NCBI GenBank assembly: GCA_017435525.1
Contig: JAFSEW010000066.1
Span: 20,888 to 84,887 of the forward strand
Source of the DNA: Oscillospiraceae bacterium
Lineage (GTDB): Bacteria > Bacillota > Clostridia > Oscillospirales > Oscillospiraceae
DNA: 64,000 nt
Direction: 5' to 3'
Shown one piece after another: positions 1-8,340 of the stretch. Both the position numbers and the translations under genes were made by a program. The notes under the pieces are model-generated. The model was not told the DNA's origin. It was given only the letters and a program-made list of their open reading frames with translations, and searched no databases. How positions within the stretch are numbered: the first letter of the stretch is position 1; each line of letters begins with the position of its first letter.

Positions 1-237
1 AACAGCCACCCATGTAGGTGCTGCAACGCCGCAGATGCATCCGATAGCGATGCCTGTAAAGGCGCTGTGCCCCAGTGCATCGGAGAAGAAACTCATTCTG
101 CCAGTAACAATCATGGTAGAACAGAGGCCGAACAGCGGCGACATTAAGATGATAGCCAAAAGCGCATTTGCCATAAACTTCCAGTGAAATATGGAAAATG
201 GAAGCTCATCAAGCAGAGAATACCACAGTTCCATCAT
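1..237 (-). CDS. znuB: Zinc ABC transporter permease (ZnuB/ABC-3 family), 3' end outside window
   Basis: This is the first 79 codons of the membrane permease of a zinc (or manganese) uptake ABC transporter; the rest lies beyond position 1. The start codon overlaps the znuC stop (ATGATG against TGA), typical of translational coupling. The visible part begins with a short amphipathic stretch (MMELWYSLLDELPF), then a hydrophobic helix and the motif FFSDALGHSAFTGIAIG, which is characteristic of ABC-3 permeases. It is the third gene of znuA-znuC-znuB. Zinc rather than manganese specificity is inferred from the His-rich binding protein in the same operon. Confidence 0.9.
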   Translation of the reverse strand, partial: MMELWYSLLDELPFSIFHWKFMANALLAIILMSPLFGLCSTMIVTGRMSFFSDALGHSAFTGIAIGCICGVAAPTWVAV

Positions 238-989
238 TGCTGTGCTCCTTTCCGATAGAAGATTCTGAAAAATGCGTCTCCGGAGAGAACGGCTTCCGGC
301 GTTCCCTGATCAATAACACAGCCGTCGATCAAAACAACCTGGTCAGCATAACGGGAAAGCAGACCGAAATCGTGTGTGGTCATTAAAATAGAAAGGTCAT
401 AGGTATGACGGATTTCATCCAGCATATCCATAAGCTCTGTGTTGCCTGTGGTATCAACACCGGACAGGGGTTCGTCAAGGATCAGAATATTCGGCATCGG
501 TTCCAGCGCCAAAGCCAGAAGTACCCGCTGCAACTCACCACCGGATAAAGTACCAATGCGCTTATCAATGAGATCTGTGCCATGCACCCGTGCAAGGCAC
601 TCCAGGACTTTCTGCCGCATGGCCTTCCCTAAACCAAGAAAAGCAGGCCGTTTGGACATGCAGCAGGCAAACAAGTCAGCAACACTAACCGGATCGCTGG
701 GATCAAATGCGGGACTTTGGGGCACATAGCCGATTCGGGGTGCTCTTCTGTGCCGGATACCGGGAGCAGAAAAAGCGATGACACCGTCATATTCCCGCTG
801 GCCTAAGATTGCCTTTAAAACGGTGCTTTTGCCGGCACCGTTGGGGCCAATCAAAGCAACCATCTCACCGCAGTGGACATGCATGGTGATATCTGAAACA
901 ATATAGTCATTGCCTGCTTTTACACTTACATTTTGCAGGCGCAGACAGCATGCGCTATTGCAGCCTTTGCCGTGAGGAATTGGACTCAT
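234..989 (-). CDS. znuC: Zinc ABC transporter ATP-binding protein
   Basis: ATPase subunit of the metal-uptake ABC transporter, acting on the cytoplasmic face with the ZnuB-like permease. At 251 residues it has the usual family length. Walker A (GPNGAGKST) lies at residues 48-56, the Q-loop Gln at about 91, the ABC signature LSGGE at 148-152, Walker B LILDEP at 169-174 and the H-loop His in TTHD near 205. Its start overlaps the znuA stop by four bases and its stop overlaps the permease start, so the three genes form a tight operon. Manganese is the main alternative substrate. Confidence 0.93.
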   Translation of the reverse strand: MSPIPHGKGCNSACCLRLQNVSVKAGNDYIVSDITMHVHCGEMVALIGPNGAGKSTVLKAILGQREYDGVIAFSAPGIRHRRAPRIGYVPQSPAFDPSDPVSVADLFACCMSKRPAFLGLGKAMRQKVLECLARVHGTDLIDKRIGTLSGGELQRVLLALALEPMPNILILDEPLSGVDTTGNTELMDMLDEIRHTYDLSILMTTHDFGLLSRYADQVVLIDGCVIDQGTPEAVLSGDAFFRIFYRKGAQQ

Positions 990-1873
990 TGAAGCGCCTC
1001 CCGTAATGTGTTGATGTTGTGATACATGGCAGCAAAATAACTGTCACCGGACATAGCCATATCCAGCGAATATGCAGGCAAGCCGGTTTCGGCTGTAATG
1101 ATATTGGCAGCCGATGCTGACCCGCTGCGTTCCGTAAAGATTGCGGGAAGGCTGTGGGTTTGTGCCAGCTGAATCAAATGCTTCAATTGTGCGGCAGAGG
1201 CCTCACTGCCGGATTCTTCTTCCACAGCCTCCAGAATATGCAAGTCGAAGCTGTCAGCCAGATAAGAAAATCCGTCATGGAATGTTATCAGCTGACGGCA
1301 ATGGAGATCCTGCAAGGCTTCTTCTCCGTAGGATTGCAAAGAATCCAGCTCGGCAAGAAGCGCAACCAGATTGGTATCAAAGTGTGCGGTATACTCCGGA
1401 TACAGTTGCGTAAGACTGCGACAGATATTTTCAGCCATGGTCTTTGCGTATTTGGGAGACAGCCAGATGTGTGGGTCTCCCGCGTCCGTATGTTCGTGGT
1501 GGTGATCATGGTGGTGATCATGGTGGTGATGCTCCGCGTGGAGAAGTGAAACACCCTGTGATGCATCGATAATGTTTTTGGCACCTGCCAAGGCATCATC
1601 CAGAAAGTCTTCCAGGCCTGCACCGGATATCACAACAGCCTGTGCGTTTTCAATTGCCAGCATTTGATTGACCTGAAGGGTATAGTCATGCAGGCAGGAT
1701 ACGCTCTCTGTGATCAAACGGGTAACGGTAAGATTGGTTCCCTGACAAAGCCGCGATGTAAATTCATATACAGGCAGCGTTGTTGCCACAAGATCCGCGG
1801 AATGATCGGGAGTACAGCCGGAGAGCCAGCTGATCAGCAATATAAATATAAGAAAAAAAGCCAGGTGTTTCAT
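986..1873 (-). CDS. znuA: Zinc-binding lipoprotein of ABC transporter
   Basis: Extracellular metal-binding lipoprotein (cluster A-I, ZnuA/AdcA-like) that delivers the ion to the permease. A signal peptide ends in a lipobox (LSGC, lipidated Cys20). A His/Asp-rich loop at about residues 112-128 (HHHHDHHHDHHHEH) is the hallmark of zinc rather than manganese binding proteins. HDY at 62-64, DPHIW near 133-137 and later His, Glu and Asp residues supply the expected ligands. It is first in the operon behind a sigma-A-like promoter. Zur control is expected from family knowledge, but I could not identify a clear Zur box. Confidence 0.93.
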   Translation of the reverse strand: MKHLAFFLIFILLISWLSGCTPDHSADLVATTLPVYEFTSRLCQGTNLTVTRLITESVSCLHDYTLQVNQMLAIENAQAVVISGAGLEDFLDDALAGAKNIIDASQGVSLLHAEHHHHDHHHDHHHEHTDAGDPHIWLSPKYAKTMAENICRSLTQLYPEYTAHFDTNLVALLAELDSLQSYGEEALQDLHCRQLITFHDGFSYLADSFDLHILEAVEEESGSEASAAQLKHLIQLAQTHSLPAIFTERSGSASAANIITAETGLPAYSLDMAMSGDSYFAAMYHNINTLREALQ

Positions 1874-1921
1874 GGGTCACTTCCATAGGTTTCTAGTGAA
1901 AAGAGATGGTGGGCAGAATAC

Positions 1922-1950
1922 CACATATATATCATATCATAGAATGTCAA
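1922..1950 (-). promoter_or_regulatory. Candidate promoter of znuACB
   Basis: On the minus strand TTGACA (1945-1950) is followed after 17 nt by TATGTG; a TATATG at 15 nt is the alternative -10. It begins directly at the end of the upstream terminator, whose U-run (TTTTTC) runs into the -35. Confidence 0.5.
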
Positions 1951-1977
1951 GAAAAAGCGGCTGCAAATTGCAGCCGC
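1951..1977 (-). terminator. Intrinsic terminator of the 76-residue gene
   Basis: A perfect 10-bp stem (GCGGCTGCAA paired with TTGCAGCCGC, 1957-1977) is followed on the minus strand by TTTTTC. It sits 18 nt beyond the stop of the gene at 1995-2225 and separates it from znuA. Confidence 0.8.
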
Positions 1978-1994
1978 CAAAGATGTACCGTTTA

Positions 1995-2225
1995 TTAGTG
2001 CGTTTCCAACCAAGCGTTGACCTTGGTCTTTGCCAGACGCTGAATATCCTCATTGGGATACTGGGATGCTTCACCACCGCACACATAGACAAAGTACAGA
2101 CCGCCGGGAGTCTGGTACAGAGTTTCTTCATAGCCGGCGGGATCACCGAAATAACCGGAAACAAACTTCTTGATCAGGGTAGCGGTTTCGGTATCGTACT
2201 CCTTTTTGCAGATGATCTTCTTCAT
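1995..2225 (-). CDS. Small conserved hypothetical protein, 76 residues
   Basis: I do not recognise a functional family, although similar short proteins (MKKIICKKEYDTETA...) occur in gut Clostridia. It is soluble, rich in Tyr, Lys and Glu, with no signal peptide or membrane helix. A canonical ribosome-binding site (GGAAAGGAGG) precedes the ATG by eight bases. It is a one-gene unit with a strong promoter (TTGACA-16-TATAAT) and a strong terminator, implying abundant expression. Several sequences of this kind occur next to mobile or regulatory genes, but nothing here shows that. Function unknown. Confidence 0.8.
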   Translation of the reverse strand: MKKIICKKEYDTETATLIKKFVSGYFGDPAGYEETLYQTPGGLYFVYVCGGEASQYPNEDIQRLAKTKVNAWLETH

Positions 2226-2262
2226 CGGATGTACCTCCTTTCCAGAAAATGCGAACTACGCT

Positions 2263-2290
2263 ATTATACACATATGACTGAAAATGTCAA
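2263..2290 (-). promoter_or_regulatory. Strong sigma-A promoter of the 76-residue gene
   Basis: Minus strand TTGACA (2285-2290), 16-nt spacer, TATAAT (2263-2268): both hexamers match consensus. About 35 nt separate the -10 from the start codon. Confidence 0.75.
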
Positions 2291-2334
2291 GACTTTTCCA
2301 TAATTTACAAGTGAAATACCAATGTTTTCTGTGA

Positions 2335-2363
2335 TTGCGTGAAGAAAAAGTCTGTGCTATACT
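2335..2363 (+). promoter_or_regulatory. Promoter of the GNAT gene
   Basis: TTGCGT (2335-2340), 17-nt spacer, TATACT (2358-2363), with the gene start 20 nt downstream. Confidence 0.55.
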
Positions 2364-2383
2364 AAAGAGCAGAGGTGATTGGC

Positions 2384-3037
2384 ATGAAGGACATTCCAGT
2401 GTTTACAACGCAGAACGGTGTTGCCAGCCTGATTCTGCAGGAGATTCCCGCACAAGGATGCGCGTACATTCGGCTCCAGGCTACATTGTCGCCGGAACAG
2501 TTGCTGGCTGAGTGTATAGCTTTTTGCACAATGGTCGGCGCGACCCGAATTTATGCAACGGGAAATGAAGTTCTGGAAAGCAAGCCGCTGTATACTGCAA
2601 TATGGGAAATGGCGTGCCTGAAAGATTCCCTGGAAGATACAGATGCCTTTCTGTGGCCGGTGCAGCATGAAACGCTGGATACTTTTCGAAACTGCTATAA
2701 TCAAAAAATCCAGGATGTTCCCAACGCTGCCTGGATGACGGAGAAAGAAGCAAAGAGAATCGTGGACGCAGGGGAAGGATATTTTGTCCACAGGGCAGGC
2801 GCGTGCCTGGGTATCGGCATTGTGCGGGGCAGCGAAATTGCTTTTGTTGCATCTGTGCAAAAAGGCGCGGGCAGTACAGTTGTTCGGACACTTGCTCACG
2901 CCATTGAAGATACACGCGTAACGCTGCAGGTTGCTTCTGCAAATGAAAAAGCGGTATCCCTGTATGAAAGACTGGGATTTCTGAAGACGCGGGAGATATC
3001 CCGATGGTACCGTGTTTTCGAACAGTCAGAAGGGTAA
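2384..3037 (+). CDS. GNAT family N-acetyltransferase
   Basis: Predicted acetyl-CoA-dependent acyltransferase of about 217 residues, substrate unknown. The C-terminal third has the GNAT pattern: a beta strand (EIAFVASV), an acetyl-CoA loop region rich in Gly (QKGAGSTVVRTLA), then VASANEKAVSLYERLGF, a very typical motif B ending. The N-terminal half has no recognisable fold. I prefer the ATG at 2384, with AGAGGTG seven bases upstream, over the in-frame GTG at 2375. It is expressed alone from its own promoter; scpA downstream has a separate one. Confidence 0.8.
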   Translation: MKDIPVFTTQNGVASLILQEIPAQGCAYIRLQATLSPEQLLAECIAFCTMVGATRIYATGNEVLESKPLYTAIWEMACLKDSLEDTDAFLWPVQHETLDTFRNCYNQKIQDVPNAAWMTEKEAKRIVDAGEGYFVHRAGACLGIGIVRGSEIAFVASVQKGAGSTVVRTLAHAIEDTRVTLQVASANEKAVSLYERLGFLKTREISRWYRVFEQSEG

Positions 3038-3049
3038 AGGATTCCATGC

Positions 3050-3078
3050 TTGCATCTTTCACCTGAGCATGTTATAAT
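3050..3078 (+). promoter_or_regulatory. Promoter of the scpAB operon
   Basis: TTGCAT (3050-3055), 17 nt, TATAAT (3073-3078); 37 nt upstream of the scpA ATG. Confidence 0.7.
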
Positions 3079-3115
3079 CAACCAAAATATGGTCTAAAAT
3101 GTTTGGAGAATGATT

Positions 3116-3916
3116 ATGTCGGAACCCAGATATCATCTGGAGGGTATTGTCCGCACCCGGGATGCGGGAGTGGAAGATTTTGAGGGGCCTCTGGATGTTA
3201 TTTTCCTGTTACTAAGCAAGAATAAAATTGAAATCCAGGATGTGTCCATTACGGCTATTCTAGAGCAGTATCTGAACTACCTGGATACGATGAAACGCCT
3301 GGATATGGAAATCGCCAGCGAATTCATTACAATGGCAAGCCACCTGATGCTGATCAAGACAAAGATGCTCTTGTCTGAAGCCGAACGGCAGGAAGCACAG
3401 TCTGAACTGGATGTCCTGCGTAAAAGCCTGTTGGAGCGCCAGCAGAAAGAAGCGATTGAGCAGATTCGTGTAGCAGTTAGTTATTTGGAACCGCGCAACG
3501 AAATTGGCAGATGCATATTCACAAAGCAGCCAGAACCGCTGAAACGGGATCGAACATATCAATACCGTCACACGCCGGAGGATCTGCTTCGGGCTTTGGA
3601 TGATATCGCGCAGCGCAATCAGCGCCAATTGCCGCCGCCTGCGGTGAATTTCCAGGGTATTGTTGGCAAAGAGCCGTATCCTGTTACAAAAAAAGCCAGA
3701 TATCTGGTGCGCATGCTGATTATGCGCGGTGTTGAACGGTTGAAGAATTTGTTTAAAGGAAACCGAAGCAGATCGGAGATTGTGGCAACGTTTATCGCAA
3801 TTTTGGAGCTTTGTAAGACAGGCTCTGCGTCACTGGAAGATGATATTAACGGAGATAATCCCAATGTGCGTCTGATTCGAACACCTGATGAGGAGGAGAG
3901 CTATGGAGCAAACTGA
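3116..3916 (+). CDS. scpA: Segregation and condensation protein A
   Basis: ScpA is the kleisin that bridges SMC heads and, with ScpB, forms the bacterial condensin that organises replicated origins. The N-terminal SMC-neck binding region is clear (DFEGPLDVIFLLLSKNKIEI), followed by the helix FITMASHLMLIKTKMLL, a charged middle (about residues 100-150) and a C-terminal winged-helix (RSEIVATFIAILELCK). The ATG at 3116 (MSEPRY) has GGAG at the right distance; the earlier in-frame ATG at 3110 sits too close to it. scpB starts 14 bases before this gene ends. Confidence 0.93.
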   Translation: MSEPRYHLEGIVRTRDAGVEDFEGPLDVIFLLLSKNKIEIQDVSITAILEQYLNYLDTMKRLDMEIASEFITMASHLMLIKTKMLLSEAERQEAQSELDVLRKSLLERQQKEAIEQIRVAVSYLEPRNEIGRCIFTKQPEPLKRDRTYQYRHTPEDLLRALDDIAQRNQRQLPPPAVNFQGIVGKEPYPVTKKARYLVRMLIMRGVERLKNLFKGNRSRSEIVATFIAILELCKTGSASLEDDINGDNPNVRLIRTPDEEESYGAN

Positions 3917-4469
3917 ATTACAGCGGGCGATTGAAGCGATCCTCTTTGCAGCAGGTGAGCCTGTAGAGGCAGCCCGTATGGCTGCAACGCTGGAAACGGA
4001 TGAGAATGAAATTTGCTTGGCTGCGGATGCCATGGCCGACCAGTGGGCATTTCAGCGCAGAGGTATACGAATCGTAAAGCTGGAAGATGCTTACCAGATG
4101 GTCTCTTCCGGTGAAATGGCAGACTATGTAACAAAAACGCTGGAAACCCGGAAGCCACCGAAGCTTTCCTCTTCTCAACTGGAGACCCTTACCATTATTG
4201 CGTATTATCAGCCGGCTACCAAGGCGATGGTTGAAAAAATCCGCGGTGTAGATTCTTCGTATTCTGTTGGCGCGCTGTTGAATAAAAAGCTGATTGAAGA
4301 ATCCGGGCGTCTGGATGTGCCCGGCAGACCGATCCTTTATAGGACAACGCCTGGTTTCCTGCGTACATTCGGCCTGAAAACATTGGAGGAACTCCCTGAA
4401 ATTGAAAAGGTAAGTTTTGGAGAGCCGACAGAGGAAATGGTACAGGAAGTGATTCAGGAGGGAGACTGA
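3903..4469 (+). CDS. scpB: Segregation and condensation protein B
   Basis: ScpB dimer subunit of SMC-ScpAB, made of two winged-helix domains. The family core ETLTIIAYYQPATKAMVEKIRGVDSSYSV-type region is present around residues 93-120, followed by GRPILYRTTPGFLRTFGLKTLEELP, the diagnostic ScpB C-terminus. About 188 residues from the ATG at 3903, which has AGGAGGAG just upstream inside the end of scpA. Overlap at both ends (scpA before, DUF2953 gene after) indicates a coupled operon. Confidence 0.94.
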   Translation: MEQTELQRAIEAILFAAGEPVEAARMAATLETDENEICLAADAMADQWAFQRRGIRIVKLEDAYQMVSSGEMADYVTKTLETRKPPKLSSSQLETLTIIAYYQPATKAMVEKIRGVDSSYSVGALLNKKLIEESGRLDVPGRPILYRTTPGFLRTFGLKTLEELPEIEKVSFGEPTEEMVQEVIQEGD

Positions 4470-5113
4470 TGGGCTGGCTTATTACGCTGGGTATCCTGGC
4501 TCTGCTTGCAGGAATGCCTCTGGGCATCAGCGTATGCTATGATAGCGCAGGCGTTCTGGTAAAGGTGATTGCCGGCTTCCTGCGGATACAGGTGGTACCA
4601 TCTAAAAGCAAATCCGGGAAAAAAGATAAGAAGGAAAAGAATACGAAATCCGGTGCAACGGAGAAAAAAGCGGTTAAACAAACCAAAGCCCAAAAGAAAG
4701 AGGCTGCTGAAGAAAGCACAGTCAAAAAGGGCGGCAGTGCGATGGATTTCATGCCGCTGGTGCGGTTGGCACTGGAGTTTCTGGGGACATTTACCAGAAA
4801 ACTTCGGATAAACCGAATGGAACTGCGGATTGTGTTGGCCGGTGATGATCCCTGCGATTTGGCTGTCAACTATGGCAAGGCATGGACCGCGTTAGGAAAT
4901 CTCTGGCCGCGCCTGGAAGAAGTGTTTGTGATCCGGAAACGGGATGTAGAGGTACAATGCGATTTTGAAGGAACGCAAACGCTTGTTACAGCCAGAGTGG
5001 ATATTTCCATAACCCTTGGCAGACTCATGTCCCTCCTGGTGTGCTACGGCATTCGTGCGTTGAGACAATATATGAAAATTACCGACAAAAGAAAAGGCGG
5101 TGCAGCAATATGA
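4469..5113 (+). CDS. DUF2953 domain-containing membrane-anchored protein
   Basis: A 214-residue protein with one N-terminal membrane helix (about 3-25), a Lys-rich linker (about 47-85) and a C-terminal DUF2953-like region (MELRIVLAGDDPCDLAVNYGKA and VTARVDISITLGRLM). DUF2953 genes are usually found immediately upstream of the GerW/YtfJ sporulation gene, exactly as here, so a sporulation-related role is likely but biochemically unknown. It overlaps scpB by one base (TGATG) and gerW by four (ATGA). Confidence 0.85.
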   Translation: MGWLITLGILALLAGMPLGISVCYDSAGVLVKVIAGFLRIQVVPSKSKSGKKDKKEKNTKSGATEKKAVKQTKAQKKEAAEESTVKKGGSAMDFMPLVRLALEFLGTFTRKLRINRMELRIVLAGDDPCDLAVNYGKAWTALGNLWPRLEEVFVIRKRDVEVQCDFEGTQTLVTARVDISITLGRLMSLLVCYGIRALRQYMKITDKRKGGAAI

Positions 5114-5502
5114 GCAATTCCCTTCCCAATATGTTGGAGAACACCATTGCAAAGATTCGCGATATGGTGGATGTAAATTCCGTTGTGGGGGAACCCATTA
5201 CAACCCCTGACGGCGTGACAATCATTCCTGTGTCCAAAGTCAGTGTGGGCTTTGGCGGCGGCGGTTCTGACTTCGTTTCGAAAAATGCCAACAAGCAGGA
5301 GAATCCCTTTGGCGGCGGTGCAGGCGGCGGCGTGAAAATCACACCCATTGCATTTCTGATTGTTAAGGATGGCTCCGTACGGATGCTTCCTGTGGCAGCT
5401 CCCGCCAATACCACTGCTGACCGCTTGGTGGAAATGGTGCCTGATGTTCTGGACAAGGTTTCCAGCTTTATTGACAGCCATACCAAGCACAACGAAGCAT
5501 AA
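5110..5502 (+). CDS. ytfJ: GerW family sporulation protein (YtfJ-like)
   Basis: About 130 residues with the whole family pattern: SVVGEPITTPDGVTIIPVSKVSVGFGGGGSDF, a second Gly-rich loop (GGGAGGGVKITPIAFLIV) and a hydrophilic C-terminus. In Bacillus the relative is needed for normal spore germination. The start is the ATG at 5110 that overlaps the previous stop; the longer frame from 5041 has no support. Its presence in the scpAB-DUF2953 operon is the main evidence in this window for a spore-forming host. Confidence 0.93.
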   Translation: MSNSLPNMLENTIAKIRDMVDVNSVVGEPITTPDGVTIIPVSKVSVGFGGGGSDFVSKNANKQENPFGGGAGGGVKITPIAFLIVKDGSVRMLPVAAPANTTADRLVEMVPDVLDKVSSFIDSHTKHNEA

Positions 5503-5552
5503 GAAGCGGAATAAATCACGATCCCTTGGAAAAACTATTCCGGGGTGAGGAA

Positions 5553-6638
5553 ATGAAACGAGTATTTGCTATGGCGGCGGCTGTGCTACTGGCCGCCGCC
5601 TGTATTTTTCCTGTGAAGGTTTCCGCGGTTTCAGCCAGAAAAGCCATTGTACTCGATGGTACTACGGGCCGTGTGCTATATGAAAAAGACGCGAACAGCC
5701 GCAGCTTGATTGCCAGTACGACAAAGATGATGACGGCCCTGGTGGTATGCGAACAGTGCAATGTTCTGGACAGAATGCGTATTCCTGAGGAAGCTGTTGG
5801 CATCGAAGGCTCGTCCATGTATTTGCGGACCGGTGAAGTTCTGACCATTCAGGAACTGCTGTATGGAATGATGCTTCACAGCGGAAATGACGCGGCTACC
5901 GCGCTTGCCATCTACTGCGGGGGTACTGTGGAAGGGTTTGCGGAGCTTATGAATGACAAGGCCCGGGAATTGGGCATGAATGACTCTCACTTTGCAAACC
6001 CGCATGGTCTGGATGCCCCGAACCATTATTCCACTGCCAAAGATCTGGCAATTCTGGCATCATATGCTATGCACAACCCGATATTTGCGATGACGGTCAG
6101 CACAAAATCCGTTACGGTAGGTTCCAGATACCTTCGTAACCACAATAAGCTTTTGTGGAGACTGGAGGGTGCCAATGGGATCAAAACAGGCTATACAAAG
6201 GCTGCGGGACGGATTCTGGTTTCCGGGGCCAAAAGACAGGGCAGACAGCTGCTTTGCGTGACGATTGATGCCCCGGATGATTGGAATGACCATGTGCATC
6301 TTTTGGAACAAGGCTTTACGCGCTACACAATGACGGAATTGATTCATGCCGGTCAGGTGCTGGGCAGCGTACAAGTTCTGGGCGGTGCGGAAAAGCAGGT
6401 AGCGGTGGAAGCTGCGGAGAGCTTTCTGTATCCCATGGCGGACGGAGAAAAAGTGACATTGGAATTGTCGGAAGCAGGTTTTGTTTACGCTCCGGTTGCG
6501 GAAGGCGAAGATGCCGGAACAGCGCATATTTTAATTGACGGAAATCCGGTTGGAAAAATCGGTATCGTGTATCAGATGACTGTAGAACAGCCGCAAGAAA
6601 CACAGAAGAGCTTTTGGCGGCGATTATTCAGCCGGTGA
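5553..6638 (+). CDS. dacF: D-alanyl-D-alanine carboxypeptidase (DacF/PBP5 type)
   Basis: Serine peptidase that removes the terminal D-Ala from peptidoglycan pentapeptides outside the membrane. A signal peptide covers about residues 1-26. The three penicillin-binding motifs are present: STTK (Ser55, Lys58), SGN (HSGNDAA, near 112) and KTG (GIKTGYTKAAG, near 210). A C-terminal beta domain and a final amphipathic stretch (FWRRLFSR) fit PBP5-like membrane anchoring. I chose ATG 5553 (MKRVFAM, with GGGGTGAGG upstream) over TTG 5526. In Bacillus dacF also lies in a sporulation setting. Confidence 0.92.
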   Translation: MKRVFAMAAAVLLAAACIFPVKVSAVSARKAIVLDGTTGRVLYEKDANSRSLIASTTKMMTALVVCEQCNVLDRMRIPEEAVGIEGSSMYLRTGEVLTIQELLYGMMLHSGNDAATALAIYCGGTVEGFAELMNDKARELGMNDSHFANPHGLDAPNHYSTAKDLAILASYAMHNPIFAMTVSTKSVTVGSRYLRNHNKLLWRLEGANGIKTGYTKAAGRILVSGAKRQGRQLLCVTIDAPDDWNDHVHLLEQGFTRYTMTELIHAGQVLGSVQVLGGAEKQVAVEAAESFLYPMADGEKVTLELSEAGFVYAPVAEGEDAGTAHILIDGNPVGKIGIVYQMTVEQPQETQKSFWRRLFSR

Positions 6639-6665
6639 ACCGGAAATGGTGGAAGGTGCAGCAGT

Positions 6666-7370
6666 ATGAAAGAACGCATACAGAAGATTATATCTGCCAG
6701 GGGTGTTGCATCCCGCAGAAAGGCCGAGGAATGGATTCAGGAAGGCCGTGTGTCCTGCAACGGAAGGATTTGCGCCTTGGGTGACACAGCGGACGCTGAG
6801 ACGGATTTCATTACGGTGGATGGCGTTGCATTGCCGGCTGCGGAAAAGCCGGTGTATATCATGCTGCATAAGCCCAGAGGGTTTGTAACAACTTTGTCTG
6901 ATGAAAAGGGACGCAAAAATGCTGCACAGTTAGTAAATTGCGGCTGCAGAGTCTACCCAATCGGCAGGCTGGATATGGATTCTGAAGGCTTGCTGCTGTT
7001 TACCAATGACGGAGAATTTGCCAATACACTTATGCATCCCAGACATGAGGTGAATAAAACATACCGGGTCATTGTCAGCGGATGTACTGAGGATGCGCTG
7101 GATAAATTGAAGCGCCCTGTTGTACTGGATGGCTACCAAATTCGTAAACCGGATGTTATTTTTGAAAAGGGCAATGCGGATTCCGCCTCTGTGTTGGTAA
7201 CCATTCATGAAGGAAGAAATCGTCAGGTTCGCAGAATGTGCAACATGGCAGGTATGAAAGTGGAGCGGCTGATTCGCATAAGAGAGGGTGCAGTGGAGCT
7301 GGGAACATTAAAAAAGGGCCATTGGAGATACCTTCGAGAGGAAGAAGTTAAAAAATTGCGGGAAGATTGA
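6666..7370 (+). CDS. rluB: 23S rRNA pseudouridine synthase (RluB/RsuA family)
   Basis: Pseudouridine synthase of 234 residues with an N-terminal S4 RNA-binding domain (IQKIISARGVASRRKAEEWIQ, about 4-25) and the catalytic RsuA core. The motif GRLDMDSEGLLLFTNDG holds the catalytic Asp; HPRHEVNKTYRV and RNRQVRRMCNMAGM-like segments match RluB/RsuA. RluB (U2605) is inferred from the usual scpAB-dacF-rluB gene order; RsuA or RluF activity cannot be excluded. RBS: GGTGCAGCAGT is weak, and the gene is probably read through from dacF. Confidence 0.9.
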   Translation: MKERIQKIISARGVASRRKAEEWIQEGRVSCNGRICALGDTADAETDFITVDGVALPAAEKPVYIMLHKPRGFVTTLSDEKGRKNAAQLVNCGCRVYPIGRLDMDSEGLLLFTNDGEFANTLMHPRHEVNKTYRVIVSGCTEDALDKLKRPVVLDGYQIRKPDVIFEKGNADSASVLVTIHEGRNRQVRRMCNMAGMKVERLIRIREGAVELGTLKKGHWRYLREEEVKKLRED

Positions 7371-7415
7371 TTACTCTCAGCATGCATACAATCCTGCAAT
7401 TAATGCTTGCGGGAC

Positions 7416-7444
7416 TTGCAAAATGCCAGATTCTCTGCTAACAT
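7416..7444 (+). promoter_or_regulatory. Promoter of the RpiR-type regulator
   Basis: TTGCAA (7416-7421), 17 nt, TAACAT (7439-7444), 29 nt before the ATG. Confidence 0.5.
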
Positions 7445-7473
7445 AAGGGAAAACATTCCTTTGAGGTGACGCT

Positions 7474-8340
7474 ATGCAAAATGATATTCTCTCATTGCTG
7501 CAGGAAAACGCATATCGGTTTTCCAAAGGCCAGCGTGCCATTGCCAATTACATTATCAGCAGCTACGATAAAGCTGCATTTATGACAGCCAGCCGCTTGG
7601 GTACCGCTGTGGGCGTTTCTGAATCTACCGTAGTACGCTTCGCCATGGAACTGGGTTTTAATGGCTATCCCGCTATGCAGAAGGCTATGCAGGAGATGGT
7701 GATGAACCGTCTGACAGCTTCCCAGAGAATTGAGGTCGCCAACGACCGCATCGGCAATCAGGATGTTCTGTCCATGGTGATTCAGGCAGACATCGAAAAG
7801 CTGCGGCAAACGGCGGAAATGGTAAGCAGACAGGACTTTATGGCAGCAGTGGATGCCATTCTCAATGCCAGACGGGTCTATATTCTTGGCGTGCGTTCTA
7901 CAGCGCCGCTGGCTAATTTCCTCGGGTATTATCTCAGACAAATGCTGGACTCTGTCCATGTTGTAACTACATCCGGCACCAGTGCCGTGTTTGAACAAAT
8001 CATTGGTGTGGACGAACAGGATGCGGTAATTGCCTTCAGTTTTCCCAGATATTCCACATCCACAGCACAAGGTGCCCAGTACTGCCGTGGCAAAGGCGCA
8101 AAAGTGATTGGTATTACGGATTCCATCACTTCACCCTTGGGACGCAACTGTGAGCATGTGCTGCTGGCGAAAAGTGATATGATCTCGCTGGTAGACTCTC
8201 TGACTGCACCTATGAGCATTGTGAATGCCTTGATTGTAGCCATTGCGGCACGGTGCGAGCGTTCTCTGGAAAAGAAGTTTGAAGAACTGGAGAAAGTATG
8301 GGAGAAGTACAATGTCTACGAAAAGCAGGTGGAACTGTGA
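7474..8340 (+). CDS. MurR/RpiR family transcriptional regulator
   Basis: A 288-residue regulator with an N-terminal HTH_6 domain (FSKGQRAIANYIISSYDKAAFMTASRLGTAVGVSESTVVRFA..., about 12-60) and a C-terminal SIS sugar-isomerase-like domain (about 120-260; VYILGVRSTAPLANFLGYYL). Members of this family sense phosphosugars and regulate sugar or amino-sugar catabolism. No sugar genes flank it, so neither ligand nor target can be named. The stop overlaps the start of the flavoprotein gene (GTGA), implying co-transcription. Confidence 0.9.
   Translation: MQNDILSLLQENAYRFSKGQRAIANYIISSYDKAAFMTASRLGTAVGVSESTVVRFAMELGFNGYPAMQKAMQEMVMNRLTASQRIEVANDRIGNQDVLSMVIQADIEKLRQTAEMVSRQDFMAAVDAILNARRVYILGVRSTAPLANFLGYYLRQMLDSVHVVTTSGTSAVFEQIIGVDEQDAVIAFSFPRYSTSTAQGAQYCRGKGAKVIGITDSITSPLGRNCEHVLLAKSDMISLVDSLTAPMSIVNALIVAIAARCERSLEKKFEELEKVWEKYNVYEKQVEL

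Noticed and set aside
1497-1536. Repeated GTGGTGATCATG units as a DNA repeat
   Set aside because: They encode the His-rich metal loop of ZnuA.
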